64,000 nucleotides of DNA, taken from assembly GCF_019264485.1 (NCBI RefSeq), contig NZ_JAHVAA010000014.1, positions 372,001-436,000 of the forward strand. Direction: 5' to 3'. Below, piece after piece: positions 41,724-50,852 of the stretch; the stretch's first letter is position 1; every line of letters starts with the position of its first letter. This DNA comes from Sediminibacterium sp. (GTDB lineage Bacteria; Bacteroidota; Bacteroidia; Chitinophagales; Chitinophagaceae). Under the pieces are notes generated by a model that saw only the letters and a program-made list of their open reading frames with translations, searched no databases and was not told where the DNA came from. A program made the translations under genes and the position numbers.

Positions 41724-43085
41724 ATGGGATGTGGATCTTGTGGCACGGGTAAACCGAACGGATGTAAAAGCAATGGTGGTTGCAGCACAGGTGGCTGTAA
41801 CCGTCTCAATGTACATGACTGGCTTCTGAACCTCCCTTTCAGTGATCCTGAGAGTTCCTGCAAAATTGTGGAAGTAAGTTTTAAACAGGGAAGCCGTAAA
41901 GAATTTTTCCGGAACAGCACTTTACAATTTTTTGAGAAGGGCGATTATGTAACGGTTGAAGGTATAAGTGGTTTTGATGTGGGAGAAGTGAGTCTTACCG
42001 GTGAGCTGGTACGTATTCAGATGAAGAAAAAGGGTGTTGAGGAATCGAACCCTGAAATAAAAAAGATTTTACGCCGTAGTACGGAAAGGGATATAGAAAG
42101 TTTTCACATCAGCAAATCGCGCGAACAGGATATGCTTGCCCGCAGCCGCGCCATGGCCCGTGTACTGAACCTTCAGATGAAACTGAGTGAGGTAGAGGTA
42201 CAAGCCGACGGCAAAAAAGCTACTTTCTTTTATACAGCCGATGACCGGGTTGATTTCCGTGAACTCATTAAACAATATGCGGGCGATTTTAAGGTTAAGG
42301 TAGAAATGCGTCAGATTGGTATTCGCCAGGAAGCTGCTAAAGTAGGTGGTATAGGCAGTTGTGGCCGCGAACTCTGCTGCAGTACCTGGCTACATGATTT
42401 TAAAAGTGTAAATACCACAGCTGCACGTTACCAGAATCTTTCAATCAATCAGACTAAACTCAGTGGTCAGTGCGGACGTTTAAAGTGTTGCCTGAATTAT
42501 GAGTTAGATACTTATCTTGATGCATTACAGCATTTTCCGGATTACGCAGATCAATTAGATACGGTAATGGGAACTGCCTACCTGATTAAAAAAGATATTT
42601 TCAAAAACCTAATGTGGTATGTGTTACCCAATAATACCAAACACTACCCTCTTACCATACAACGTGTAAAAGAAATAAAAAGACTGAACCAGCAGGGACA
42701 AAAAGTAGATGAGCTACAGCCTGTTGAAGTAACCAGCAGTAAACCCAAAGAAGTGGAACCTGCTTTTGTTGATGTGGTTGGACAAATTAGCCTGCGCAGT
42801 CTGGAGCGTAATGATAAAAGAAGAAAGGATCAGCAGCGTAATGATAGAAGAGGCGGACCGCAGCAGCAACAAGCACCAAGGCCTCAGGGTAACAGGGAGC
42901 AGGGAAACAGGCCACAGCAACAGGGTCAGCGGCCACAACAGCAAGGACCCAGAAATCAGGGACCAAGACCAGATGGAAACAGACCACAAGGAGGGCAAAG
43001 ACCTCAGGGTAACAGGGACCCAAGAAACAAACCGCAAGGTAACCGGGAACAAAGTGGTGATCAGGCACCGAAACCCCAGGAATAA
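41724..43085 (+). CDS. ricT: RicT (YaaT/PSP1-domain) protein with long disordered Q/P/R/G tail
   Basis: The 453-residue protein starts with a Cys-rich segment (MGCGSCGTGKPNGCKSNGGC) and has the PSP1 C-terminal domain (about 85-275) with REIGIRQEAAKVGGIG-like QIGIRQEAAKVGGIGSCGRELCC and CGRLKCCLNYELDTYL, whose cysteines in Bacillus RicT help hold Fe-S clusters in the RicAFT complex that assists RNase Y. From about residue 365 it has a low-complexity tail rich in Gln, Pro, Arg, Gly and Asn (PQQQQAPRPQGNREQGN and so on), probably disordered and RNA-binding. RNase Y partner genes are not in this window. Confidence 0.85.
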   Translation: MGCGSCGTGKPNGCKSNGGCSTGGCNRLNVHDWLLNLPFSDPESSCKIVEVSFKQGSRKEFFRNSTLQFFEKGDYVTVEGISGFDVGEVSLTGELVRIQMKKKGVEESNPEIKKILRRSTERDIESFHISKSREQDMLARSRAMARVLNLQMKLSEVEVQADGKKATFFYTADDRVDFRELIKQYAGDFKVKVEMRQIGIRQEAAKVGGIGSCGRELCCSTWLHDFKSVNTTAARYQNLSINQTKLSGQCGRLKCCLNYELDTYLDALQHFPDYADQLDTVMGTAYLIKKDIFKNLMWYVLPNNTKHYPLTIQRVKEIKRLNQQGQKVDELQPVEVTSSKPKEVEPAFVDVVGQISLRSLERNDKRRKDQQRNDRRGGPQQQQAPRPQGNREQGNRPQQQGQRPQQQGPRNQGPRPDGNRPQGGQRPQGNRDPRNKPQGNREQSGDQAPKPQE

Positions 43086-43102
43086 AACTTCCCATATAAA
43101 TT

Positions 43103-43137
43103 AAAATAAGGCTACCCATAATGAGTAGCCTTATTTT
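43103..43137. terminator. Bidirectional terminator between ricT and the M3 peptidase gene
   Basis: AAAATAAGGCTAC (43103-43115) and its complement (43125-43137) form a 13-bp stem with a 9-base loop. A-rich and T-rich ends on both sides suit termination from either convergent gene. Confidence 0.85.
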
Positions 43138-43162
43138 ATTCAGCTAATTTCTCTTACGTTGC

Positions 43163-44884
43163 TTATACTACCTTCTCCATTTCTTTAGCTGTAAACTCCA
43201 TCAGGGTTTTAATATGTGCTGGTGAAAGATCAAACTTCAAACCGGCTGCAGCATATAATTCGGGGAGGGTTCGTGTTCCTCCTAACGATAATGCATTTAC
43301 ATAATTTTTGAGTGCCCCTTGCGGATTTTCCTGGTACTGCATCCACAAACCAATAGCACCTAATTGTGCAATTCCATATTCAATATAATAGAACGGCACC
43401 TCAAATAAATGCAATTGCCGCTGCCAGCCAATTTCGCGGAACATATCGAGTCCGGTATAATCAATACTATTGGTAGAAAACTCCTGTAAAATTTCCATCC
43501 ATTTGTTAGTTCGCTCTGCTATTGTATGTGCCGGGTTTTCATATACCCAGTGTTGAAATTTGTCGATAATAGCGATCCATGGAAAAATGGTAATGGTTCT
43601 TTCCAACTGATGTTCTTTGGCACGTTTTAAATCTTCTTCGTTTTCGAAAAATGCCTGCCAGTGGTTCATGCTAAACAGTTCCATAGCCATGCTTGCCACT
43701 TCTGCTATTTCCATCGGATATTCTTTAAAAGCACTCAGCTCCAGTTCATGTGCCAGAAAAGAATGAATGGCATGTCCACCTTCGTGTACCATTGTAGTAA
43801 CATCGCTCATTTGTCCGGCTGCATTCATAAAAATAAAAGGGGCGCCGCTTTCTGTAAGTGGGCAATTATATCCTCCCGGAGCTTTTCCTTTTCTACTCTC
43901 CAGGTCAAAATGTCCGAGCTCTTTCATTTTTCTTAGACAATCTGCGAAAAAAGAATTCAGTTGTTCAAAACAGCTTACTGATTTTTCATAGAGGTCATTA
44001 CCATCTGTGAAGGGTTTTAAAGGTTCTATTCCGGCTGGCTCTGCCTCTGTATCCCATGGCCGGAGGGTATCGAGTTCTAATTTTTGTTTTTTACGCTGAT
44101 AAATTTTCTCAATCAGGGGAAGTACATGCAGTTTCACTGCTTCATGAAACTGGTAACAGTCTTCTTTGGTATAATCAAAGCGGCCCAGTTCCACAAATTT
44201 ATAATCCCGATAATTTTCAAATCCTGCATTTCTGGCTACCTGATGTCTTTTTTGAATCAGTGTACTATACAACTCGTGCATGGCATCTTTATCCTGTAAC
44301 CTGCGTTCCTGTATTTTCCGATACACCTGTTCACGCAGAGAGCGATCATGACTTTCGAGAAACCTGGCAGCCTGCTGAAGGGTGTATTCCTGACCTTCTA
44401 CCTCAACTGTCATTTTCCCGGCAATAGCTCCGTACTGTTGTTGCATAACACTCAGCTCGGCCTGTAAGGGAATATTATCTTCACGAAACAGGTCGATATT
44501 CTTTTTCACACTTCGCAGATAAGTAAAATATTTGGCCTGATCGAGTGCTGTGGCAAAAGGGCTGTCGATCAGTTTTCGATTTAGCTGATCGGCATATGGC
44601 TGAAGTTTGGGTTGTATTTCCATACAGAAATACGTAAAAGCTTCTTCCAGTTTGGAATCGGTAGTATCGCAGGTCATACGTATCTGTCTCCAGCAGGCGT
44701 CTTCACTTACCACCGCTTCTATTTCACTCATATCTTTTAGCCAATGTTCAAGGTTTTCCTTGCTGTTAATCTCACGGTTAAGCAGTTCCTTGAAAAAAGG
44801 TTCAAGTGACTCCCATGTAGTCACTACAAAGTCTTTTGGCACAAACCGGCGCTCCAGTTTTTTGATATCCGCACTTAAGGTCAT
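43163..44884 (-). CDS. M3 family oligoendopeptidase
   Basis: A 573-residue zinc peptidase. The M3 signature H367-E-G-G-H371 in TTMVHEGGHAIHSFL supplies two zinc ligands and the catalytic Glu, and the downstream EYPMEIAEVASMAMELF carries the third ligand. The protein lacks a signal peptide, so it probably degrades peptides in the cytoplasm as other oligoendopeptidase F/thimet-type enzymes do. It is divergent from mutL; a minus-strand TACTTTTG element lies 20 bases before the start. Confidence 0.92.
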   Translation of the reverse strand: MTLSADIKKLERRFVPKDFVVTTWESLEPFFKELLNREINSKENLEHWLKDMSEIEAVVSEDACWRQIRMTCDTTDSKLEEAFTYFCMEIQPKLQPYADQLNRKLIDSPFATALDQAKYFTYLRSVKKNIDLFREDNIPLQAELSVMQQQYGAIAGKMTVEVEGQEYTLQQAARFLESHDRSLREQVYRKIQERRLQDKDAMHELYSTLIQKRHQVARNAGFENYRDYKFVELGRFDYTKEDCYQFHEAVKLHVLPLIEKIYQRKKQKLELDTLRPWDTEAEPAGIEPLKPFTDGNDLYEKSVSCFEQLNSFFADCLRKMKELGHFDLESRKGKAPGGYNCPLTESGAPFIFMNAAGQMSDVTTMVHEGGHAIHSFLAHELELSAFKEYPMEIAEVASMAMELFSMNHWQAFFENEEDLKRAKEHQLERTITIFPWIAIIDKFQHWVYENPAHTIAERTNKWMEILQEFSTNSIDYTGLDMFREIGWQRQLHLFEVPFYYIEYGIAQLGAIGLWMQYQENPQGALKNYVNALSLGGTRTLPELYAAAGLKFDLSPAHIKTLMEFTAKEMEKVV

Positions 44885-44904
44885 ATACTTTAATTTTTAC
44901 AAGG

Positions 44905-44912
44905 CAAAAGTA
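44905..44912 (-). promoter_or_regulatory. Bacteroidota -7 element for the M3 peptidase gene
   Basis: TACTTTTG on the minus strand fits TAnnTTTG and lies 20 bases before the ATG at 44884. No clear -33 TTTG at standard spacing. Confidence 0.5.
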
Positions 44913-44973
44913 CCTGCAAAACTTTTGAGAAGCTTTAAAACTTTACAAAAGTTCAGGGCAGGAGCATTTATCG

Positions 44974-44981
44974 TATTTTTG
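44974..44981 (+). promoter_or_regulatory. Bacteroidota -7 element for mutL
   Basis: TATTTTTG fits TAnnTTTG and lies 25 bases before the mutL GTG start. No clear -33 TTTG at standard spacing. Confidence 0.5.
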
Positions 44982-45006
44982 CAGACTGAACGAAAGAAGC
45001 CTTTTT

Positions 45007-46857
45007 GTGAACGATATCATACAATTATTACCAGATAATATTGCCAACCAGATAGCAGCCGGTGAAGTGATTCAGCGACCGGCCAGTGCGGTGAAAGAAT
45101 TATTGGAGAATGCAGTGGATGCAGGCGCAACCGAGGTAAAACTCATTGTATCTGATGCAGGTAAAGCAATGGTTCAGGTAATAGACAATGGCAAAGGGAT
45201 GAGCGACACCGATGCCCGGATGGCTTTTGAACGTCATGCCACCAGTAAGATCAGGCAGATTGAAGATTTATTTCGAATAAAAACCATGGGTTTTCGCGGA
45301 GAAGCACTCGCCTCTGTAGCGGCAGTGGCCCAGGTAGAAATGAAAACCCGGAGAGCCGCCGATGAACTGGGTACCTATATTGAAATTGAAAACAGTAAAG
45401 TCAGTAAACAGGAAGCCTGTTCCTGCCCGGTGGGTACCAGTATCAGTATGAAGAACCTGTTCTTCAATGTGCCTGCCAGAAGAAATTTTCTCAAAAGCAA
45501 TGCAGCCGAACTCAGACATATTATGGATGAGTTCATCCGGGTTTCGATGGCGTTTCCTGATATCTTTTTTTCACTTACCAGTAACGGACAGGAAGTGTTT
45601 CACCTGGAACCGGGCACACTCAAACAAAGAATTGTTCAGATACTTGGTAATAACTATAATGCCAAACTGGTACATGTGGCAGAAAAAACTGACTACATGA
45701 ATATTTATGGTTTTGTAGGCAAGCCAGAAACCGCCCGCAAGACCAGGGGCGACCAATACTTTTTTGTAAATAGCCGTTTTATCAAAAGTGCTTACCTCAA
45801 TCATGCTGTGAATAGTGCTTTTGATGAGATGATTCCTAAAGACAGTTTCCCCGGATATGTTTTGTTCATTGACCTTGATCCGTCTCAGGTCGATATCAAT
45901 GTACACCCTACGAAACAGGAAATTAAATTTGAAGATGAGAAAATTATTTACGCATTTGTACAGGCAGCCGTAAAGCATGCCCTTGCCCAATTTAGTATTG
46001 CGCCTTCTCTCGATTTTACACTGAACGCAGATATACAGGGACTTGATGCAGTTTCTAAACCTTTTACAACCGACAAGAAAGATGCCGTTGCTTCTTCCAG
46101 CCTGTACCAGACTTTCACTCAAAAGAACCAGGCACATTTTATTGAACGGGAAAATAAGGGTGAGTTAAAACACTGGAAAAGTTTTTTTGAAACACAAAAA
46201 GAAGAAAGCACTTCTGTTAACCCTGTTGACCAAAGTAGCGGATTACTTTTACATACACCTGTGGCTCGTATGCAATCGATACAGGTATTACCCGATACAA
46301 CATTACTGCAGTTGCATAACACTTATATCATCGCATCAACAAACAGTGGTTTTATATTGGTTCACCAGCAACTGGCCCATGAAAGGATTTTGTATGACAA
46401 ATACAGCGTGGCTGCTCATGGACAGCAAATGCCAACTCAGAAAAGTCTGTTCCCGGTAACACTTGAATTACCCGCCGCAGATGTGGCCCTGCTCACTGAT
46501 CTTTTACCCGACCTCAGTAGTATTGGTTATCAGGTAGAACCTTTTGGTAATAATAGTTTTGTGATACAGGGTATTCCTGCAGATATAACAGCAGGTAATG
46601 AAAAGCATGCAATTGAATTACTGATCGAACAGTTCAAACATTTCAGTGCCGATATTAAATTCAGCAAAAGAGAAAAACTTGTTCGCTGTATGGCACGTCA
46701 ACAGGCCATTAAAGCCGGACAATCACTTTCGCAAAAAGAAATGCTGGTGCTGGTAGAAGAATTATTTGCATGCGACAGTCCAAATACTACACCCACAGGA
46801 GCTCCCACTTATCTTGAGTTCAAGGAAGATTATCTTGACAGGATGTTTGGAAAATAA
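45007..46857 (+). CDS. mutL: DNA mismatch repair protein MutL
   Basis: The 616-residue protein starts with GTG. The N-terminal GHKL ATPase shows ENAVDAGAT, IDNGKGM, ATSKI and TMGFRGEALASVA, and residues about 210-330 form the second N-terminal domain, with VDINVHPTKQEIKF. The C-terminal dimerisation domain is about 430-616. The endonuclease motif DQHAxxER is degenerate, reading HQQLAHER at about 449-456, and the CPHGRP-type second motif reads TGAP at about 597, so nicking activity is doubtful. It couples MutS to downstream repair. Divergent from the M3 peptidase and convergent with the PH-domain genes, one base apart. Confidence 0.94.
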   Translation: MNDIIQLLPDNIANQIAAGEVIQRPASAVKELLENAVDAGATEVKLIVSDAGKAMVQVIDNGKGMSDTDARMAFERHATSKIRQIEDLFRIKTMGFRGEALASVAAVAQVEMKTRRAADELGTYIEIENSKVSKQEACSCPVGTSISMKNLFFNVPARRNFLKSNAAELRHIMDEFIRVSMAFPDIFFSLTSNGQEVFHLEPGTLKQRIVQILGNNYNAKLVHVAEKTDYMNIYGFVGKPETARKTRGDQYFFVNSRFIKSAYLNHAVNSAFDEMIPKDSFPGYVLFIDLDPSQVDINVHPTKQEIKFEDEKIIYAFVQAAVKHALAQFSIAPSLDFTLNADIQGLDAVSKPFTTDKKDAVASSSLYQTFTQKNQAHFIERENKGELKHWKSFFETQKEESTSVNPVDQSSGLLLHTPVARMQSIQVLPDTTLLQLHNTYIIASTNSGFILVHQQLAHERILYDKYSVAAHGQQMPTQKSLFPVTLELPAADVALLTDLLPDLSSIGYQVEPFGNNSFVIQGIPADITAGNEKHAIELLIEQFKHFSADIKFSKREKLVRCMARQQAIKAGQSLSQKEMLVLVEELFACDSPNTTPTGAPTYLEFKEDYLDRMFGK

Positions 46858-46858
46858 T

Positions 46859-48328
46859 TTACATCCACTTTTGCTGGCTTGATTCTGTTCGATACAACGC
46901 ATAGTTACTAATCTGAAGACTGTCGTTATGGTTAATATAGGGCAGTTCAAACCTACCTCCAGCTGTATGAATGATTAATGTTGCCAGCCCCTTTCTTTTT
47001 TGATACAGCGATTGTCTGACCTGCACATATTGTATATTTTTCCAGTTAAGAATAGCTTCTGCCCTTCCCCATGTGCTTTTATATTGTTGCAATCCTTCAC
47101 GCGTTACCCAGAAACGGAAATTATGACAATACAATAGTTGTAAACCCAAACTATATGGCAGCCAGATAAATACCAGCAAAGCATACCATTGCCAGACCAA
47201 TGCTGCCAGACCCGCAGCCACTAATAGTACCGGGAGTGTAACAAATAAGGTTTTCCGATAAGCATATGATCGATGTATTTTCTGCCCTATGGTTCCGGTT
47301 TCAGCAGGTAATGCTGGCTGGTATACAGGAACAATTTGCCTGATCTGTTGTTTGTCAGTAATCGGCAATTCAATTAATACTTTCTTCTTTGTTTCATCTG
47401 TTCCAGCCACTTTCAGGTTGAGTAATGCAAGACCTATAAGTCTGCGAAGAAAATTGCTTCTCCACATAATCATCTGTATCCTCTTAAACGGAATCATTTT
47501 CTGTCGCACCTGCAAGAGCCCCCATCGTATATAGTATCCTTTCCTGTCCATTCTCACCGTATAATTATAAAAACGCAGGAATATGCGGATACAGGAAATA
47601 ATAATTGTAATGATTGTTACAATAAAAAATAAAGTAGTAATCAATTGCCAGGTATATTTAACCGCTTCTCCATAAGAAATTACATTTTTCAGCAGTGGTG
47701 TATTTTTTATCAATGGCTTTACATCTTCATACCTGCTAAACAGAAATGCCATTACAATGGCGATGGTTTCAATATGATTGGCCGACAGACTTAATTTCAA
47801 CAGGCCAGACAGGTCTAACTTACTTACCAGTTTTGTTGCAGGCGTTGTTTCTGCTGTTATTTCCTTTTCATCTACCCTGTTCAGTATCAGGGTTCTTAAG
47901 GCTACTGCATCGGAGCTGGGTATAGCATAAATGGTTACTTCAGCTCCTTCTTTTCCGGCGGTATCGATAATGAGTTTATGTGTAAGTGTTGCGGCATGGA
48001 GAAAACTCTGTTCCAGGTGAACGGCCTGTATTCTTTCGAGTGGAACAGTAATGGCTGTTTTATAAAAGAATCCTTTTCTTACCACCAGTTGCCCATCTTT
48101 AATACTGAAACGGAAATACAGATAATCGAGTACCGTACGCACTAAAATGAAGAGTAGTATAGCACCGCCTGCAATCAGCCATTTTAATTCACTGTTTTCT
48201 TTTTTTTGCCCCAGCAGTAAACCAATCAGTATAGGCCAGATAACTGTAATAACAGTGCGGAAAATTTTAAAAAACATCATCACCAGTGCCAACGGTGATT
48301 GACGTTGGGGTGTTTCAAATGTTTTCAT
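46859..48328 (-). CDS. PH domain (DUF304) membrane protein, YdbT-like
   Basis: The 489-residue protein has several hydrophobic pairs of membrane helices (about 20-55, 185-235 and 360-405) each followed by a bacterial PH domain, for example FRFSIKDGQLVVRKGFFYKTAITVPLERIQ, YYIRWGLLQVRQKMIPFKRIQMI and FWVTREGLQQYKSTWGRAEAILNWKNIQYVQV. This three-PH layout is that of YdbT. The paired YdbS-like gene precedes it, overlapping by 14 bases. In Bacillus the pair is controlled with cell-envelope stress and gives resistance to bacteriocins; whether this holds here is unknown. Confidence 0.85.
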   Translation of the reverse strand: MKTFETPQRQSPLALVMMFFKIFRTVITVIWPILIGLLLGQKKENSELKWLIAGGAILLFILVRTVLDYLYFRFSIKDGQLVVRKGFFYKTAITVPLERIQAVHLEQSFLHAATLTHKLIIDTAGKEGAEVTIYAIPSSDAVALRTLILNRVDEKEITAETTPATKLVSKLDLSGLLKLSLSANHIETIAIVMAFLFSRYEDVKPLIKNTPLLKNVISYGEAVKYTWQLITTLFFIVTIITIIISCIRIFLRFYNYTVRMDRKGYYIRWGLLQVRQKMIPFKRIQMIMWRSNFLRRLIGLALLNLKVAGTDETKKKVLIELPITDKQQIRQIVPVYQPALPAETGTIGQKIHRSYAYRKTLFVTLPVLLVAAGLAALVWQWYALLVFIWLPYSLGLQLLYCHNFRFWVTREGLQQYKSTWGRAEAILNWKNIQYVQVRQSLYQKRKGLATLIIHTAGGRFELPYINHNDSLQISNYALYRTESSQQKWM

Positions 48329-48848
48329 CTGTATTCAATGCCTGAATTTGTTGGATTACCAGTTCTTTCAATTGTTCGGCTTCTGTTTGCAGTAATCCGT
48401 GTATGGTAATATCTTTCCCTTCAGAAGCCGCCGTATATAAACTAAGTGTTGCCAACCCGAATCTTCTTTCTATCGGTCCCATATTTACCACACAATGCTG
48501 CAGACGATTAAATGGAACCATGTGCAGGTTTTGAAAGATCCATCCTGTTTTATACAAAATATCTTTTTCTCTGACTGCATACTGCTTTCGCCTGAAAGAG
48601 CCCGTACCAATAATAACAGTAGTCAGCAATAACAAAACATAAATGCCCGCTGCAATAGAAATTGCTACTGGATTTTGCAGTTTCTTAGTCAGTATAAAAA
48701 TGGTTGAGAGACCCCCTAATACAATAAGAAACAGGATGAACCAGCTGATCCTTAATACTTTCAGGTAATCAGAGTGTATTGGTTTGAAGGGCACCGCCTG
48801 AACTTCCGGTAACCCTTCTGTATCAATGGGCAGGTTAGAAAACGACAT
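48315..48848 (-). CDS. PH domain (DUF304) membrane protein, YdbS-like
   Basis: A 177-residue protein with two membrane helices (ISWFILFLIVLGGLSTIFIL and ISIAAGIYVLLLLTTVIIG, about 30-85) followed by a single PH domain ending with KDITIHGLLQTEAEQLKELVIQQIQ. The segment VREKDILYKTGWIFQNLHMVPFNRLQHC is typical of DUF304. Its 14-base overlap with the downstream three-PH gene argues for translational coupling and complex formation. Confidence 0.85.
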   Translation of the reverse strand: MSFSNLPIDTEGLPEVQAVPFKPIHSDYLKVLRISWFILFLIVLGGLSTIFILTKKLQNPVAISIAAGIYVLLLLTTVIIGTGSFRRKQYAVREKDILYKTGWIFQNLHMVPFNRLQHCVVNMGPIERRFGLATLSLYTAASEGKDITIHGLLQTEAEQLKELVIQQIQALNTDENI

Positions 48849-48928
48849 ATTTAAAAATAAGCTATTTCCATATATGTCGCAATAAAGAACAGAATCTTAC
48901 CAAACAAGAAATTACACAATTAAAGATT

Positions 48929-50062
48929 TTAAATTCTTTCCGCTGCTCTTAACCACCTTTCGGGAATATCGTTATTGGAAGCAATATGGTAGTCGCGATA
49001 GCTACAGGCTACATATTTACCGTCATGTAATTGCATCCACCAGCGGCCTGTTTTTTTGCTTTGCAGGAAAACGGTTTCTACTTCTGCAAAAGCCATGGTA
49101 AATTCATTAAATGAATTTCTATCCTCAAGTGATGCTTCCTGCTTTCCTTTCTGGATACCATCCATGGCATACCAGATCATATGAGATATTTGTTTAGCCG
49201 TTAACGAATGCAGGTCTTGTTGCGGTATATAACCATATATGCCAATAGTTGAGCAGGTGTGGCTCATACCTGCATACTGCATAAGTGTACAGGCTTCTTC
49301 TCCATTGAAACCGTTGGGGGTAATATAGTTAGCCGGTGCATGTGCGTGCTGAATGGCGGCAATATCGAAACTGAATAATTCGCTGTTACGGATAGCAGGT
49401 TCCATTTCACTCATATCCTCTTTTACTTTCCCAACGCGGTAACAATCGAAACGAAGTTTATCTATTGTCTCCAGCATTTGCGGATGCATGAAATAACTCT
49501 GAAAACCAATATGATTATAATGTTTCAGGTGATTGGGCATACCGGTAAACATATCGACCAGAAAATTATCGGCCGGCAATACGCTATCCATATCCATATC
49601 GATCCTCGAGTCCACACAAACAGCATCGATTATTTTTCCATTTATGGTATGTGCCTGGTATTGGGCAGTAGTTACATCATGTGAGCCACCCAGAATCAGT
49701 ACTTTTTTTCCCAGTAACAGTAACTCATGTACCACCATTCTTAATGCAGCATAGCTATCCTGCAGGGTGGCTCCGCATTTTACGTTACCCAAATCGGCCA
49801 CTGCTACTTCTGTATGCCAGTGGTATAGTTTATAAAATTCTGAACGGATAGCATCCGGACCATCGGTATTTACAAATTGTATCCCGGCGCCCCTCGTTTC
49901 ACCACAGCCTACCAGCACCAGATCTGCATGATCGATTTCCGGAAAAACCTCATCATACACAGCAATATGTTTACCCAGCTGTGTATCCTTAAAACCTTCA
50001 TCGTTCGATAACCGGGCTATGTTTACCGGCTCCAGGAAATCTATAATAGTTTGTAGCGACAT
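48929..50062 (-). CDS. Arginase/formimidoylglutamase-family protein with incomplete metal site
   Basis: The 377-residue protein has the ureohydrolase fold: GGSHD (125-129) with the first metal-ligand His128 and the strand VCVDSRIDMDMDS (148-160). The family DAHxD is DSRID, so the central His ligand is Arg153, and the later SxDxDxxDP motif reads SFDIAAIQ (231-238), losing two acidic ligands. It is probably annotated as a formimidoylglutamase but the binuclear manganese centre of the family cannot be formed in the usual way, so its reaction is uncertain. It lies upstream of the response-regulator end, same strand. Confidence 0.75.
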   Translation of the reverse strand: MSLQTIIDFLEPVNIARLSNDEGFKDTQLGKHIAVYDEVFPEIDHADLVLVGCGETRGAGIQFVNTDGPDAIRSEFYKLYHWHTEVAVADLGNVKCGATLQDSYAALRMVVHELLLLGKKVLILGGSHDVTTAQYQAHTINGKIIDAVCVDSRIDMDMDSVLPADNFLVDMFTGMPNHLKHYNHIGFQSYFMHPQMLETIDKLRFDCYRVGKVKEDMSEMEPAIRNSELFSFDIAAIQHAHAPANYITPNGFNGEEACTLMQYAGMSHTCSTIGIYGYIPQQDLHSLTAKQISHMIWYAMDGIQKGKQEASLEDRNSFNEFTMAFAEVETVFLQSKKTGRWWMQLHDGKYVACSYRDYHIASNNDIPERWLRAAERI

Positions 50063-50117
50063 GCGTAGTTTTTTCAGAGCAATAACGTTTATTGCGGCTG
50101 AAAATTGTGTTTAAAAA

Positions 50118-50155
50118 AGTCAGAAAGACCGGAAGTCGGCAAGTCCGCTAGTCGG
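50118..50155. repeat. GGAAGTCG-type 8-bp degenerate tandem repeat at the end of the response-regulator gene
   Basis: On the minus strand the units CGACTAGC, GGACTTGC, CGACTTCC, GGTCTTTC and TGACTTTT follow each other in 8-base register. The regulator's stop codon TAG lies in the first unit. The same 8-bp-type words occur in ligA and after HU. Confidence 0.45.
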
Positions 50156-50852
50156 TGTATTTATAACCTACACCTCTTACCGAGTGGAAATAGCGGGGGT
50201 TGCGGCTGTCTGCCTCAAAATATTTACGAAAACTCAGGATAAAATTATCGATAGTTCTTGTGGTTGGATATACGTTATAACCCCAAACCACCTGCAAAAT
50301 TTTTTCACGGGTTACCACATCACCCTTGTTCTCTATAAGCAATTTGAGTAACATGGCTTCTTTTTTACTCAATTCTATATGTTGTCCATTCCAGCTTATT
50401 GCATCCTGGGCTTTAAAATCAATCTTATTGTCACCAAATTCATAACTGTCTCCCACGGTTTCTTTTTCAAGCATTTTCTTATTCTTTTCAATCAGTTTTT
50501 CTACACGCAGCAGCAGTTCTTCGAGATTAAAAGGTTTGGTGAGGTAATCATCAGCCCCTTTTTTTAGTCCAAGTACGCGATCTGTACTGCTGTTTTTGGC
50601 GCTCAGAATCAGAATTGGCACTTCGTTATTATTAACACGAATGCTTTCTGTTACAGCAATACCATCTACTTCAGGTAACATGATATCGAGTACAATCAGA
50701 TCGAAATATTCATTTGCCACTTTTTTAAGTGCTTCTGTGCCATTAAAGGCCGAGCTTACTTCATACCCCTCCATTTCGAGGTTCAGTTTTAGTGCCTCAT
50801 GCAGGTTTTCTTCGTCTTCTACCAATAATATAGTGGCCTTGGAATTTGTCAT
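50148..50852 (-). CDS. OmpR/PhoB-type response regulator
   Basis: The 234-residue protein has a receiver domain (1-120) with acidic residues E12-D13, phospho-acceptor D56 in DLIVLDIMLPEVDG and K in the DYLTKPF segment, followed by an OmpR-type winged helix (about 140-234, LSKKEAMLLKLLIENKGDVVTREKILQVVWGYN). It overlaps the upstream kinase by 4 bases (ATGA), and gldH is the first gene of the three. The kinase should phosphorylate D56. Confidence 0.92.
   Translation of the reverse strand: MTNSKATILLVEDEENLHEALKLNLEMEGYEVSSAFNGTEALKKVANEYFDLIVLDIMLPEVDGIAVTESIRVNNNEVPILILSAKNSSTDRVLGLKKGADDYLTKPFNLEELLLRVEKLIEKNKKMLEKETVGDSYEFGDNKIDFKAQDAISWNGQHIELSKKEAMLLKLLIENKGDVVTREKILQVVWGYNVYPTTRTIDNFILSFRKYFEADSRNPRYFHSVRGVGYKYTD

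Noticed and set aside
42830..43080. Tandem repeat or mobile element in the ricT tail
   Set aside because: The CAG/CCA-rich sequence encodes an irregular Q/P/R/G/N tail without a fixed unit; it is ordinary low-complexity coding sequence.
45571..46137. Minus-strand reading frame of 188 codons
   Set aside because: Antisense to mutL; no family features.
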